Assembly: GCA_038744685.1 (NCBI GenBank) | Contig: JBCDMB010000013.1 | Location: forward strand, 28,395 to 92,394 | Direction: 5' to 3' | Length of the DNA: 64,000 bases | From: Verrucomicrobiota bacterium | GTDB lineage: Bacteria; Verrucomicrobiota; Verrucomicrobiia; Opitutales; Puniceicoccaceae | Shown here: one piece after another, positions 55,601 through 63,842 of the stretch | Numbering within the stretch: position 1 is the first letter of the stretch | Layout: the number at the start of each line of letters is the position of its first letter | Made by a program: the position numbers and the translations under genes | Notes under the pieces: model-generated | Seen by the model: only the letters and a program-made list of their open reading frames with translations | Databases searched by the model: none | Told to the model about the DNA's origin: nothing

Positions 55601-56088
55601 AGCGATGCAAGGATGTGATCGTCGAAAAGAAGTGAATCCTCGAGGATCTCCGCACACATCTTGTCGATACCTCGATCCCACTCAGCCTGCTGCTGACTCG
55701 TGATGTCTTCGGGACTATGATGCTTGAGCAGCATGTAGGCGTAGCTCGTCCCAAAGGTACCCGAAATATCCCTCAGGTCCTGACCATTTTCCCATCTGGA
55801 GATCCGAGCCTCCAATAATACAAGGAGACGCGCCAGATAAGCCGGATTGTTCTGGTGTGGGCTCTGAGGGTGGAGGTAGGCGTAGGCCGCATTGATGCAT
55901 TCAAAGCCTTCGTTGAAACCGGTACCTGTTGCCGAATCGTTTCCGACTTGGACATCCGAGTAGAGCTGAGAAAAGATTGGCGAGTCCGGATTTAGTCTCG
56001 GAAAATCAAGGACCCTCGAGGAAAAACACGTCGAGTTTGCAGCAACAAAAAGAAGGACTCCAAGCCCATTGCACAAATTCAAACTCAT
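52633..56088 (-). CDS. Family B exported putative lyase with Ig-like and PEP-CTERM-type modules (array copy 3)
   Basis: An 1151-residue protein with the same architecture as copy 2: signal (GLGVLLFVAANSTCFSS), core ending YEDLFTEG at about 713, Ig-like domain (PANGTLAGVPP, GTDSFTFSVTN), shared module (LLRVGFRNNDSGSTFDATIH, TRNTDTWDSAYI) and C-terminal region (NFDQDEASDLTEFLLGGNP). In the core it resembles copy 4 more: TGFNEGFECINAAYAYLH, W-L-N-G-E-I-R-L-A-L-G-V-Y, GDGASHYVGFNNEVATYRDT, VEPSGFQEQSTGIPYKHQYN, YDRAIMGPRGRWDDW. 42 bases separate it from copy 2. The mixed likeness suggests either duplication of a gene pair or exchange of tails. Confidence 0.65.
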   Translation of the reverse strand: MSLNLCNGLGVLLFVAANSTCFSSRVLDFPRLNPDSPIFSQLYSDVQVGNDSATGTGFNEGFECINAAYAYLHPQSPHQNNPAYLARLLVLLEARISRWENGQDLRDISGTFGTSYAYMLLKHHSPEDITSQQQAEWDRGIDKMCAEILEDSLLFDDHILASLWLNGEIRLALGVYCGGVALGNVDYQTKAQEAIDLVMSQAVVGDGASHYVGFNNEVATYRDTTINSFVWWWTLTGSPEIKAALNKTIPYVPMSVEPSGFQEQSTGIPYKHQYNGLRGLRASLMTAYLYGDRYNYYFGSDVENRYSAEYSILDAVYYQPGLSPQTPPSDFIVYDRAIMGPRGRWDDWAFVANGRNPQTPEPDHLNEGYEGTMIGKNTFVGALALGAWDNNTSLKAALDSVCVEFKNKAGQAIDLARSFGDGGIYRFLAQDEQTETVTRNTFGTLSTVYRLSDRVSAPASPTWGSGTDWIGKQLWLLTEDRLVGLVQIENEVEDTVYGLNARFVLVGGRINILGQYHELVEVVPDEVYDYGELSLRIHNENFGGGTSTTYQGITNRNELNADDRTAVLRLHDAQDTQNDTQISYPAGTRRYALVECIRSGNSFASKVENLLPNDPNFAVIEVTELSRKFRLIQNLTAGPLVYTGDIESEGSTTATLHRSWSETVDLLLTNGAGQTTLPMNLQVPAYGHAVVVVSSESRDHDGNTLFYEDLFTEGDTILAFDQTLETQEDTQLAILLDGFTGQETPTFALTSFPANGTLAGVPPVLAYRSNVGFTGTDSFTFSVTNSEGINDEGTVMIEVEEKNEKSAWYPSGSDIDRTFSNMDQTGFTLVFHDESDDRGDVAAVTDFDTPITLDYFDNKTLTFSFSIKDITTTVGAANLLRVGFRNNDSGSTFDATIHFIFGYGAPGDRRDVRFAGKSNTSHFFTGGPTQDMRSIPEANPLFTGNSSEITLSLTYLSSNGDGTHDYEARIEWDGGSHTSTTITRNTDTWDSAYIQANNPLFQVAGDGFTISDTEIFVEAPSFFELAYDHWLESYGISSSSEGSNFDQDEASDLTEFLLGGNPVNPYHSAYGPLSISSSGSIVTVSFPQRRFSSELGFDYLLKSSTDLVTWETVLTVPATAPLTDGFELSSVLIPLSTNQKEFFRLEVDFSD

Positions 56089-56293
56089 GGGTGCTTGGTG
56101 ATCCTCTTGCCGTTGTTGAAAAAAGGATCCTTCATCTTGCAGTGCGGGGAGGAGTTGGAGCGTAGGATGCCGACCTAAGGTAATTTGCGCTCAGTTGTTC
56201 AATATACGGTGAGCAAGCCGGTTGTCGGATCGTTTTGGAGAATTTGCCCAAAATCGAAGGGATTTGAGTGTTCATACACCTTAGGTTTGGCCT

Positions 56294-58420
56294 TCATCCT
56301 TCGGTAAAAATATCCTCGTAAAATTGAGTCTTCGCGTCGTGATGCTTCTCCTCCGAACTGACGACGACCACTGCATGTTCATAAGGAGGAATCTCCATAT
56401 TCAGCGAGATGGGAGGTTGGAAGTCAGCAACGCGCACATCGGCTGACCAGCTCTTGTGTAAACTGACCGAGGTGCCGGGTCCTGAATCCATCTCTCCACT
56501 GTATTTCAGAGTCTCGTCTGTCAGGTTTTGAACCAAACGAAACTTTCGGTCCTCCTCGGTGACCTCAAGGACGGCAAACTTCTCGTCATTGGGGAGCAAA
56601 TTCTCAGCTTTTTCGGAAAAGGACCGGTCTTCCTGAATACACTCGATCACGGCATAGCGACGCGTCCCGGCTCGATATTCGATAGCCGAATCGTCCCTTT
56701 CATCTTCGACGGCGTGGAGCCTCAACATGACCGCCCGGTCGTCGCTCGGATGGTTGTTTACGCTGAACCGTTCCTGAGAATACCCACCGCCAAAATTTTC
56801 TTCCGGGATACGAAGCTGAAGCTCTCCAAACCTGAATTCGTTCGGAGACAGCTCATCCAGTTCATAGAAACGCCCGAGGATCGGATAGCGTCCGCCGACC
56901 AATGAAATTCGCGTATTGAGACCGAAAACGGTAGCTGCCGTTTCGTTGTAGATCTGGACCAAACCGACAAGGCGATCCCCGGTCAGAAGCCAAACTTGCT
57001 CCCCAAGCCAATCTGTTCCCTTCCCCCAATCCTCTGTCGCACCGGCCGAGCGCCGTGTAGACAGGCGATAACGGGTAGCAAGGGAGCCAAAGGTTTTTCG
57101 GGTTATGGTCGAGGTCTCTTCATCCTGGGACAAAAACCGGTAAGTGTTCGCCCCTCGTGCCCAATCATCTGTCGTTCCAGGGCGATTTTTAAACTCGGGA
57201 CAAACGCCATCGAGGGCCGCTTTCAACGAGGTATTGTTTTCCCAGGAGCCCACGGCTAAGGCACCGACAAAGGTGTTCTTCCCTCCCATCCGACCGTCAT
57301 ACCCCTGATCGGGATGGTCCGGCTCAGGCGTTTGCGGGTCTCGCCCGTTCGCGACTACCGCCCAATCCTCCCAGCGACCACGAGGACCCATAATCGCTCG
57401 ATCATAGAGCATGAAGTTAGACGGAGGTGTCTGAGGTTCGAGGCCTTCTCGGTAGTGAATCGCGTAAAGCAGGGAGTATTCAGGATTGTAGGAGTTTTCT
57501 TTTTGGGAGCCGAAAAAGTAATTGTACCGATCGCCGTAAAGGTAAGCGGTTGCCAGCGCAGCCCCTCTTCCTCGAATACCGTTGTAACTATGCTTGTATG
57601 GGATCCCGGTGGACTGCTCCTGAAATCCGGAAGGCTCGACAGAGAGAGGAACGTAGGGGATTGTCTTATCGAGAGCTGCTTTCGCTTTGGGTGATCCAGT
57701 CAACGTCCACCACCACAAGAAGGAGTTGATGGTCGTGTCGCGGTAGGTCGCCACTTCGGTGTTGAATCCAACGTAATGGGAAGCGCCATCACCCACAACC
57801 GCCTGACTAAGGACCATGTCAATCGCCTCGCTCGCCTTCTCTTGATACTCCACATTATCAATGGCAGCACCACCGGTGTAGAGGCCCAGAGCAAGGCGAA
57901 TATCCCCGTTGAGCCATCCGTTTGCGAGGATGTGATCCTCGTAGAGCAAAGTGTTTTTTAGAATTTCTTTGCCCATCTTTTCCACACTATCGTCCCATTC
58001 TTCGATCTTGTCGCTAATGTCGTCGGGCCGATGATACTTCATCAACAGGTAGGCATAAGCCGTTCCGAAACTGCTCGTAATATCGATCCCCTCATTCTGC
58101 TGCCACCGAGACATACGGGCATCCAACAATGCCCGAAGCCGGGCCAGGTAATCAGGGTCGTACTGATGCGGACTCTGCGGGTGTAAATAAGCGTAAGCCG
58201 CGTTCAGGGTCTCGTAACCCTCCTTGAATCCTGTCCCGGTTGCGGTTGGGTTCCCGACTTGTACATCGGAATAAAGCAAATCGAAAGCTGGCGAATCGGG
58301 ATCGAGAGGATGGAGATCCGTAACCGCTCCACCCAAGACCATCGGTAGGCTTTGGACGAAAAATGAGGTAAAGACTAGTCTTGAGAGTGCAGTCATAGTT
58401 CGAGTGAGGTTTCTGAACAA
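56294..58420 (-). CDS. Family B exported putative lyase, core only (array copy 4)
   Basis: A 708-residue protein with a signal peptide (FTSFFVQSLPMVLGGA; ATG 58396 is an alternative start). It contains the family B core only: GFKEGYETLNAAYAYLHPQS, SFGTAYAYLLMKYHRPDDIS, W-L-N-G-D-I-R-L-A-L-G, GDGASHYVGFNTEVATYRDT, VEPSGFQEQSTGIPYKHSYN, YDRAIMGPRGRWEDW. It stops right after YEDIFTEG, the point where the three other copies go on into added domains. This either defines the catalytic core or reflects loss of the tail. It is the first of the array after folD, 136 bases downstream. Confidence 0.65.
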   Translation of the reverse strand: MFRNLTRTMTALSRLVFTSFFVQSLPMVLGGAVTDLHPLDPDSPAFDLLYSDVQVGNPTATGTGFKEGYETLNAAYAYLHPQSPHQYDPDYLARLRALLDARMSRWQQNEGIDITSSFGTAYAYLLMKYHRPDDISDKIEEWDDSVEKMGKEILKNTLLYEDHILANGWLNGDIRLALGLYTGGAAIDNVEYQEKASEAIDMVLSQAVVGDGASHYVGFNTEVATYRDTTINSFLWWWTLTGSPKAKAALDKTIPYVPLSVEPSGFQEQSTGIPYKHSYNGIRGRGAALATAYLYGDRYNYFFGSQKENSYNPEYSLLYAIHYREGLEPQTPPSNFMLYDRAIMGPRGRWEDWAVVANGRDPQTPEPDHPDQGYDGRMGGKNTFVGALAVGSWENNTSLKAALDGVCPEFKNRPGTTDDWARGANTYRFLSQDEETSTITRKTFGSLATRYRLSTRRSAGATEDWGKGTDWLGEQVWLLTGDRLVGLVQIYNETAATVFGLNTRISLVGGRYPILGRFYELDELSPNEFRFGELQLRIPEENFGGGYSQERFSVNNHPSDDRAVMLRLHAVEDERDDSAIEYRAGTRRYAVIECIQEDRSFSEKAENLLPNDEKFAVLEVTEEDRKFRLVQNLTDETLKYSGEMDSGPGTSVSLHKSWSADVRVADFQPPISLNMEIPPYEHAVVVVSSEEKHHDAKTQFYEDIFTEG

Positions 58421-58490
58421 AAGAAGGGTTATCCTAACTCAATTGCACAAGATGGGGGGAGAACACTTGCAGAACCAACAAGAGCAAAAT

Positions 58491-58506
58491 TGATCCAACT
58501 GGATCA
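58491..58506 (-). terminator. Possible terminator after folD
   Basis: TGATCC-AGTT-GGATCA followed by ATTTTGC on the minus strand, about 50 bases after the folD stop. The stem is only 6 bp; an operator for the lyase gene downstream is an alternative. Confidence 0.35.
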
Positions 58507-58556
58507 GACTAGTATGTAATCACGCAAATCGCTGCGAAAACGCGCATGCCTTCTGA

Positions 58557-59435
58557 TCAAAGGCGAACCGCTTGGAGCTGAAATGCCCGGAAGGTGTTCT
58601 TCATTAGCATGGCGACTGTCATCGGACCCACGCCTCCGGGCACGGGCGTCATCCAGGAGGCTTTTGCGGAGACACTCTCATAATCCACGTCACCCACCAA
58701 TCGATACCCACTCTTCTTGGATTGGTCCGGGATCCGGTTGATCCCCACGTCGATCACTCCAACCCCTTCTTTCACCATCTCAGCATCTACAAAATTTGGA
58801 CGACCCATAGCGGCGATTAGAATATCAGCCTGTCGCGTTGTTTCCGCCAAATTCGCTGTGCGAGAATGACAAATGGTGATTGTGGAATTTCCCGGCACGC
58901 CTTTTCGGACCATCAGCAAAGCGGATGGTTTACCGACAATCAAACTACGCCCAAGGACCACGACATGTTTACCTTCTGTTTCCATGCCGCTTCTCTTAAT
59001 CAGCTCCATGATTCCAGCCGGTGTGCACGAAACAAAGCCAGTTGGATCTTCCTGGCAAAGTTTGCCAATGTTGAACGTGCTAAAACCATCCACATCTTTC
59101 TCCGGAAGCACCCTATTAAATGTTTCAATCTCCTCGATGTGCTCGGGAAGCGGAGCCTGTATCAGTATCCCATTCACCGAAGGGTCTGCGTTGAGAGTAT
59201 CGATTTTCTCGAAGAGGTTTTCTTTCGCGACGTTCTCCTCAAACAAGATGAGCCTGCTTTCAATCCCGATCTTTGCAGCTACGCGCTGCTTCTTGGTCAC
59301 ATAGGAAATCGATGCTGGATCATTACCGACTCGGATGAGAGAGATACACGGCTTTGGGCCTTTGATTTCACTGACTTCCTTGCGGAGTTCTTCAATGATC
59401 TCGCTCGCGATTTCATTACCGTCAATAATCTTCAC
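58557..59435 (-). CDS. folD: FolD, methylenetetrahydrofolate dehydrogenase/cyclohydrolase
   Basis: A 292-residue bifunctional enzyme interconverting 5,10-methylene-, methenyl- and 10-formyl-tetrahydrofolate in the cytoplasm, using NAD(P). Clear marks: S-Y-V-T-K-K-Q with the catalytic Lys, [49 protein letters not shown] and GVIDVGINR, ending [16 protein letters not shown]. Length is standard. GTG start. The gene follows purU by 20 bases and the demethylase lies before that, so here it probably serves removal of methyl groups as well as, or instead of, general folate metabolism. Confidence 0.96.
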   Translation of the reverse strand: MKIIDGNEIASEIIEELRKEVSEIKGPKPCISLIRVGNDPASISYVTKKQRVAAKIGIESRLILFEENVAKENLFEKIDTLNADPSVNGILIQAPLPEHIEEIETFNRVLPEKDVDGFSTFNIGKLCQEDPTGFVSCTPAGIMELIKRSGMETEGKHVVVLGRSLIVGKPSALLMVRKGVPGNSTITICHSRTANLAETTRQADILIAAMGRPNFVDAEMVKEGVGVIDVGINRIPDQSKKSGYRLVGDVDYESVSAKASWMTPVPGGVGPMTVAMLMKNTFRAFQLQAVRL

Positions 59436-59455
59436 GTTTCCTCCGAAGTGTGTAA

Positions 59456-60328
59456 TCAGTTGAAAAGAATGGTCTTATTACCATGAACCAAGACCCGGTC
59501 TTCGAGGTGGTAGCGAAGACCGCGCGACAAGACTGTATTCTCAACGTCTTTGCCGAGACGCACCATATCCTGGATCGTATCACTGTGCCGAACGCGAACT
59601 ACATCCTGCTCGATGATCGGCCCTTCGTCCAAATCTTCGGTAACATAATGACAGGTCGCCCCGATTAGTTTGACGCCCCTCGCCGCAGCCTGATGGTAGG
59701 GCTTCGCACCAATGAAAGAAGGAAGGAAACTGTGATGAATGTTGATCACCCTGTGGCGATACTTTTTGCAGAGCCATGAAGGGAAGATCTGCATGTAGCG
59801 GGCAAGAACGATTGTTCCGGGTGCCGCCTCTTCGATTGTGCTCGCAGTTTGCTGAAACGCTACAGCCTTCGCGTTCGGCTCCTTAGGTACTGGAATGTAG
59901 TGATAGGGGATGTCATACCAAGTCACCAAGTCTCGAAGAGACTCGTGGTTTGAAATGACACAGGGGATATCAATTCTCAGATCGCCGACTTTCCACCGAT
60001 GAAGAAGATAGGCTAAACAGTGATCGAACTTGCTGACGAGGAAGACCACCCGCTCTCGCCGGTTGACATTCGTAATCCGCCATTCCATCTGCAATCTCTC
60101 ACCGACCGGACGAAAGTTTTCTTCGAATCTGTTCAGTGCATCGGAGCCATCAGAGTCCACCTGAAAGTCGTATCGCATAAAGAACGTCCTCGTCGCCGGG
60201 TCCTCATATTGATTGGCTTCAACAATATTCCCTCCCCTGGACGAGATCGAGCGAGCAACTTCCGCTATGATTCCGATTTGATCCGGGCATCTCGCAACGA
60301 GCCGGAGATCAACGGAATCACTCATCAT
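59456..60328 (-). CDS. purU: PurU, formyltetrahydrofolate deformylase
   Basis: A 290-residue enzyme that hydrolyses 10-formyltetrahydrofolate to formate and free tetrahydrofolate. An N-terminal ACT domain ([20 protein letters not shown]) is followed by the formyltransferase-fold domain with [20 protein letters not shown] and [17 protein letters not shown], which carry the catalytic Asn, His and Asp residues. Its start overlaps the end of the demethylase gene by 11 bases, so translation is probably coupled. In this operon it would return folate to the demethylase and release formate. Confidence 0.95.
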   Translation of the reverse strand: MMSDSVDLRLVARCPDQIGIIAEVARSISSRGGNIVEANQYEDPATRTFFMRYDFQVDSDGSDALNRFEENFRPVGERLQMEWRITNVNRRERVVFLVSKFDHCLAYLLHRWKVGDLRIDIPCVISNHESLRDLVTWYDIPYHYIPVPKEPNAKAVAFQQTASTIEEAAPGTIVLARYMQIFPSWLCKKYRHRVINIHHSFLPSFIGAKPYHQAAARGVKLIGATCHYVTEDLDEGPIIEQDVVRVRHSDTIQDMVRLGKDVENTVLSRGLRYHLEDRVLVHGNKTILFN

Positions 60329-61658
60329 TCAGACGATGATACGACAACGTCGCACGGATACTGGTCTGCTTGTGCCTTTCGACGATTGGCTTGCGGGAAC
60401 CCCCGTCCTCTTCGCCCCAAATGACATTGACTTCAGACCCATCGGCAATGTCTTCGTCAATCATGGCAAGCGAAAACCAACTCCCCACATTTGTCGTGTA
60501 GACGGTGTAGGTAGACAATCCAACGAACTCGTCCTCCAATAAGACCTTATCGAATGGTAGTGTAGAGTAGTAAGCGTTCGGCACCTCCATATACTTAAAC
60601 GGCTCTCCTCCCCCAAGTTGGCTCGCGAATACCTTGAGAACGTCCTCGTTATCCCACTTGAGCCACACTTTTCGCTTGTGAGGGCGGTCGACCATTTTCT
60701 CCAAAGCACCGCGACCAACGAACTCATGGTCAAACTTCACATGGCGGCCGTATCCTAGGTCCCATGGAGTTTGATAGTAGTCTTCAATCTTATCCGAGTA
60801 AAAACTACCTCCGAGCGACGCATTTGCTTCGAAGCCATCTGCGCTCAACCATTCGCGGTAAGGTTTCATCTGATCGCCGGAGTAGATTGCCGGCATCGGA
60901 GAAGGAATCCAGCCGCTCTCGGGCGATACGGTCGAGTAAGCTCGACTCCCGCCCATGACGAGACCGAACTCGGGCCCAGCCTTCTGGAGCACCTCCAGAA
61001 TGACATCCCGATCTTCGACGGGACCGTGAAGCTCAAGACCACCCATCCGCGACATGTTGTGGTTGAGGGCACGAACCTTCTTCCCGGCGATCTTCAAGTC
61101 CCCAAGATTGAAGAACTTGATCTCCGGAAACTCTCCCTCATGGACGCTCTTAATCAAATCGAGGGCGTTCGGCCCTTGGATTTGGTAGCGGTAGATCAAC
61201 CGCGAGCCGTCGTTGCTAACCGTTCGCTCGTCCCGAGTGACCTCGACATCGTAATCACCCGTTTCTGCATGAAAATGAACCCAATTCGGAACCGAAGGTC
61301 TCCCGACTACACTGACCTTCGAGTCTGTGTGGCCAAAGAGAATCGCATCGCCGATTACGTAGCCATCGTAGTTACAGGCCACGATTTGCTTGGCTTTGTC
61401 TTTACCGAAGTTCTTCAAGGTGTTCACCATCACATCCGACAGAAGTCGTTTGACGTCCGGGCCTTCGAAATAGACATCGGTCATGTGGAACGATTGATCA
61501 AAGAGCACCACACTTTCCTGCCAAGCCCTCTGCTCATCTCTCCAGTTCGTGTATTGGGCAGGAAAAGGAAAGTCATAGCCTCCCACCTGAGCATGGCGAA
61601 GCATGTCCACCGGGCTTGAATGTTCCTGCAGCTTTTCTTCTAAGTTCTTCGTAGTCAT
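60318..61658 (-). CDS. LigM/DesA-like tetrahydrofolate-dependent O-demethylase (GcvT fold)
   Basis: A 446-residue protein of the aminomethyltransferase (GcvT) fold. Its length and pattern are closer to the aryl O-demethylases LigM and DesA (about 460-470 residues) than to GcvT or DmdA (about 370): VNTLKNFGKDKAKQIV, NYDGYVIGDAILFG, Y-Q-I-Q-G-P-N-A-L-D-L, EDYYQTPWDLGYGRHVKFDH and E-F-V-G-R-G-A-L-E. It would move a methyl group from a methyl ether to tetrahydrofolate. The substrate may be an aromatic methoxy compound or, in this locus, an O-methyl sugar, which would be new for the family. First gene of the demethylase-purU-folD operon, divergent from the MetF-like gene. Confidence 0.8.
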   Translation of the reverse strand: MTTKNLEEKLQEHSSPVDMLRHAQVGGYDFPFPAQYTNWRDEQRAWQESVVLFDQSFHMTDVYFEGPDVKRLLSDVMVNTLKNFGKDKAKQIVACNYDGYVIGDAILFGHTDSKVSVVGRPSVPNWVHFHAETGDYDVEVTRDERTVSNDGSRLIYRYQIQGPNALDLIKSVHEGEFPEIKFFNLGDLKIAGKKVRALNHNMSRMGGLELHGPVEDRDVILEVLQKAGPEFGLVMGGSRAYSTVSPESGWIPSPMPAIYSGDQMKPYREWLSADGFEANASLGGSFYSDKIEDYYQTPWDLGYGRHVKFDHEFVGRGALEKMVDRPHKRKVWLKWDNEDVLKVFASQLGGGEPFKYMEVPNAYYSTLPFDKVLLEDEFVGLSTYTVYTTNVGSWFSLAMIDEDIADGSEVNVIWGEEDGGSRKPIVERHKQTSIRATLSYHRLNDE

Positions 61659-61763
61659 AGGGCGTTTTTCAAGGATTGGTGATTCTAGAATTTTCTTTTT
61701 CTTAACATGAGTCTCGTTAACTGGGGTGAAAACCGGTCAGAAGCGTAGCACAGATTTTAGACG

Positions 61764-61864
61764 ATTCTTGGACTAAGTGGCTCTCAGCTATTAGACTATT
61801 CAGCAACCGCAATCGAAGCCGTGTCCGAATAGTCAAAGGACGGCTCGCCCGATTGTCCAAGAAT
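61764..61864. promoter_or_regulatory. Two concentric inverted repeats in the divergent demethylase/metF-like promoter
   Basis: ATTCTTGGAC (61764-61773) and GTCCAAGAAT (61855-61864) are perfect inverted arms, and GACTATTC (61794-61801) with GAATAGTC (61827-61834) form a second pair. Both have the same centre, base 61814. The site lies between divergent promoters and could bind the AraC-type regulator encoded at 62872. Confidence 0.45.
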
Positions 61865-61925
61865 TACCCAGAAAACTCAGTAGTCTGTTGGGTGTAACTT
61901 CCTACGCATCCAATCCAACCTAGCC

Positions 61926-62732
61926 ATGACCACTGCCGTAAACTACCCATCCGAATGGAGCCTCGAAATTGTGCCTATCCACGCTGACCGGGTTTCGGTT
62001 TTTTCTGGCTTAGTCGATGAGATTTTCGTCACAATGATTCCAGGCACTGACGTTTCGGCTAGTTGCAAAGCACTCGAAAAAGTTCTCAACAGTGGCTTCC
62101 AACCAGTTCCCCACATCACTGCGAGGAACTTTGAATCCAAGTCAGCTCTGGAACGCTACTTTTCGTCAATGACCAACCTGGGGGTCTCGAAAGCCCTTTT
62201 GATCGCCGGTGGAAATGGTAAGGCTGCCGGACCATTCGAGGATACAATGGATCTGCTGACTAGCGACGCGTTTCAAAAATACCCACTAAAAACGGTAGCC
62301 ATCGCCGGTCATCCCGAGGGGAACCCCGAGGACCCAAAGACTTGGGAAAGCCTCGAGAAAAAGTGGAGCTTTTTTAAAGAAGAAGGGATTCACATGGAAA
62401 TCGTTACCCAATGGAGCTTTTCACCCGGTAAGGTCGACGCCTACCTTTCTGAAGTAAGGGAACGGGGAATCGACGCTCCTGTCCGAGTCGGTGTCCCTGG
62501 ACCCGCTTCTCTCAAGACACTAATCAAATACGCGGAAGTCTGTGGAGTGAGCGCGACTGCGACTGTGATCAAGAAGCAGGGACTCAGCATGGGGCGTCTC
62601 CTGGTCTCGAATAAGCCAACCCGGTTCGTCTCCAAAATAGAAAACTCAGACCTTTTCCACCTCTACCCTTTTGGTGGTCTCGAAAAATGCGCCGAGTGGC
62701 TGGCTGAAAATACAATCGTTTCAGTCACCTGA
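61926..62732 (+). CDS. MetF-like methylenetetrahydrofolate reductase
   Basis: A 268-residue TIM-barrel protein like methylenetetrahydrofolate reductase (MetF). Marks are the initial E-I-V-P strand, DEIFVTMIPGTDVSASCKA, PHITARNF, LLIAGGNG, VAIAGHPEGNP (like the AGYPEGH of MetF), EIVTQWSF with the usual Gln, and VGVPGPASL. In demethylation it would run in reverse, oxidising 5-methyl- to 5,10-methylene-tetrahydrofolate. It is divergent from the demethylase operon across 267 bases, and an AraC gene follows 139 bases later. MetF-like partners beside LigM are known from lignin-degrading sphingomonads. Confidence 0.8.
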   Translation: MTTAVNYPSEWSLEIVPIHADRVSVFSGLVDEIFVTMIPGTDVSASCKALEKVLNSGFQPVPHITARNFESKSALERYFSSMTNLGVSKALLIAGGNGKAAGPFEDTMDLLTSDAFQKYPLKTVAIAGHPEGNPEDPKTWESLEKKWSFFKEEGIHMEIVTQWSFSPGKVDAYLSEVRERGIDAPVRVGVPGPASLKTLIKYAEVCGVSATATVIKKQGLSMGRLLVSNKPTRFVSKIENSDLFHLYPFGGLEKCAEWLAENTIVSVT

Positions 62733-62806
62733 CTTAAAACTCGGATCGTCAGTTTCCCCGACTTGAAATACTGTCCGAAAGCCTAAACCACTTCTGTTTA
62801 GCAGGT

Positions 62807-62853
62807 ATTGCCGGGGGATGGTAAACTCCTGCTTGGTTGTATTTTCCGGCAAT
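62807..62853. promoter_or_regulatory. Inverted repeat just upstream of the AraC-type gene
   Basis: ATTGCCGG (62807-62814) and CCGGCAAT (62846-62853) are perfect 8-bp arms, the right one 18 bases before the GTG start. This could be an autoregulatory site or an mRNA leader hairpin. Confidence 0.35.
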
Positions 62854-62871
62854 TCGCAGTAGTCTTCCTGC

Positions 62872-63738
62872 GTGCGCAAGCAAAAACCTAACTTACTGCG
62901 ATATGAACCAGCAACTGTTGAAGTCCCCGGTGGTGGGGTAAGAGTAGTTGAAAGCCATCACGCAGAGGGCTTTCAAATGCCGATGGGGGAATGGCCGTTT
63001 CACAAGATCTGTTGGGTCGCTGTTGGAAAAGGTTCTCTCGAGTCCGAACAGAAGACTTTCTCGATTGGAGCGAGTGACTTTCTGATCCTTCCTGCGAAAT
63101 GGAGACACCGTTTCGTCGACTTATCGAAGGCACCCCTGACTCTAGTCATTCTTTGTATCTCTGTGGATTACCTTGAGACTAGTTTGAAGTCTCAGCTTTC
63201 CCTCCTTTGGCGCAAGAGTCTTGGCGACGAATCATGGGGCCAACCCCGTTGCGCACGGACCGCATTTCACTTGAGTGCTCTTGTGGAAAACTTTCGTTTA
63301 GCGCTACAAGAGGAACAGAATCGTAGCTTTGGTTGGGAAACCGCTCTAAAAACTGTTGCAAACCGACTTCTGTTGAACCTCAGCCGCGGCCATTGTGAAG
63401 TCCGTGAGTCCTATGAAACCTCAAGCACGAAGAGCGTGCAAGGTGCCGTTGAGTTTATCGACAGCCACCTCTATGAGTCTCTTCAAGTGAGTGACGTAGC
63501 TGAGCGTTGCGGACTCTCCCCTCGCCGCTTTACGGATCTGTTTAAGGAAGTGACGGGCAAGACTTTTAGCCAATACCTGAACGAGAAAAGGATAGCGTAT
63601 GCCTGCAGACGTTTAGATGAGACGGGCCACATCCTTTACGCCTGCCATGAATCCGGTTTCAACGACGCCGCATACTTCTACCGTGTTTTCAAAAAGCACA
63701 CAGGACAAACGCCCGGAGAATACGTGGCCTCCCGCTAG
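62872..63738 (+). CDS. AraC-family transcriptional regulator with cupin-type sensor domain
   Basis: A 288-residue regulator. Residues about 10-110 form a cupin-like sensor domain (ILPAKWRHRFVDL). The C-terminal about 100 residues hold the two helix-turn-helix motifs of AraC (LQVSDVAERCGLSPRRFTDL and CHESGFNDAAYFYRVFKKHT) and the P-G-E-Y ending. The start is GTG. It follows the MetF-like gene and may control the methyl-transfer genes or the neighbouring polysaccharide genes; it is the only DNA-binding regulator in the window. Confidence 0.9.
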   Translation: MRKQKPNLLRYEPATVEVPGGGVRVVESHHAEGFQMPMGEWPFHKICWVAVGKGSLESEQKTFSIGASDFLILPAKWRHRFVDLSKAPLTLVILCISVDYLETSLKSQLSLLWRKSLGDESWGQPRCARTAFHLSALVENFRLALQEEQNRSFGWETALKTVANRLLLNLSRGHCEVRESYETSSTKSVQGAVEFIDSHLYESLQVSDVAERCGLSPRRFTDLFKEVTGKTFSQYLNEKRIAYACRRLDETGHILYACHESGFNDAAYFYRVFKKHTGQTPGEYVASR

Positions 63739-63842
63739 TACCGAGTCTGCGGATTGGATCAGCATTCTTAGTGCAGAGATAATGAAGAAGCCAAGTAGCG
63801 GTTTAATACCACTTCGAAAAAATTCTGGCGTTTTGGCGGAAT

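Noticed and set aside
60318..61658. Glycine cleavage T protein or DMSP demethylase as identity of the demethylase gene
   Set aside because: It is about 75 residues longer than those families, has no gcvH/gcvP neighbours, and its C-terminal EDYYQTPWDLGYG..FDH..GR pattern fits LigM/DesA better.
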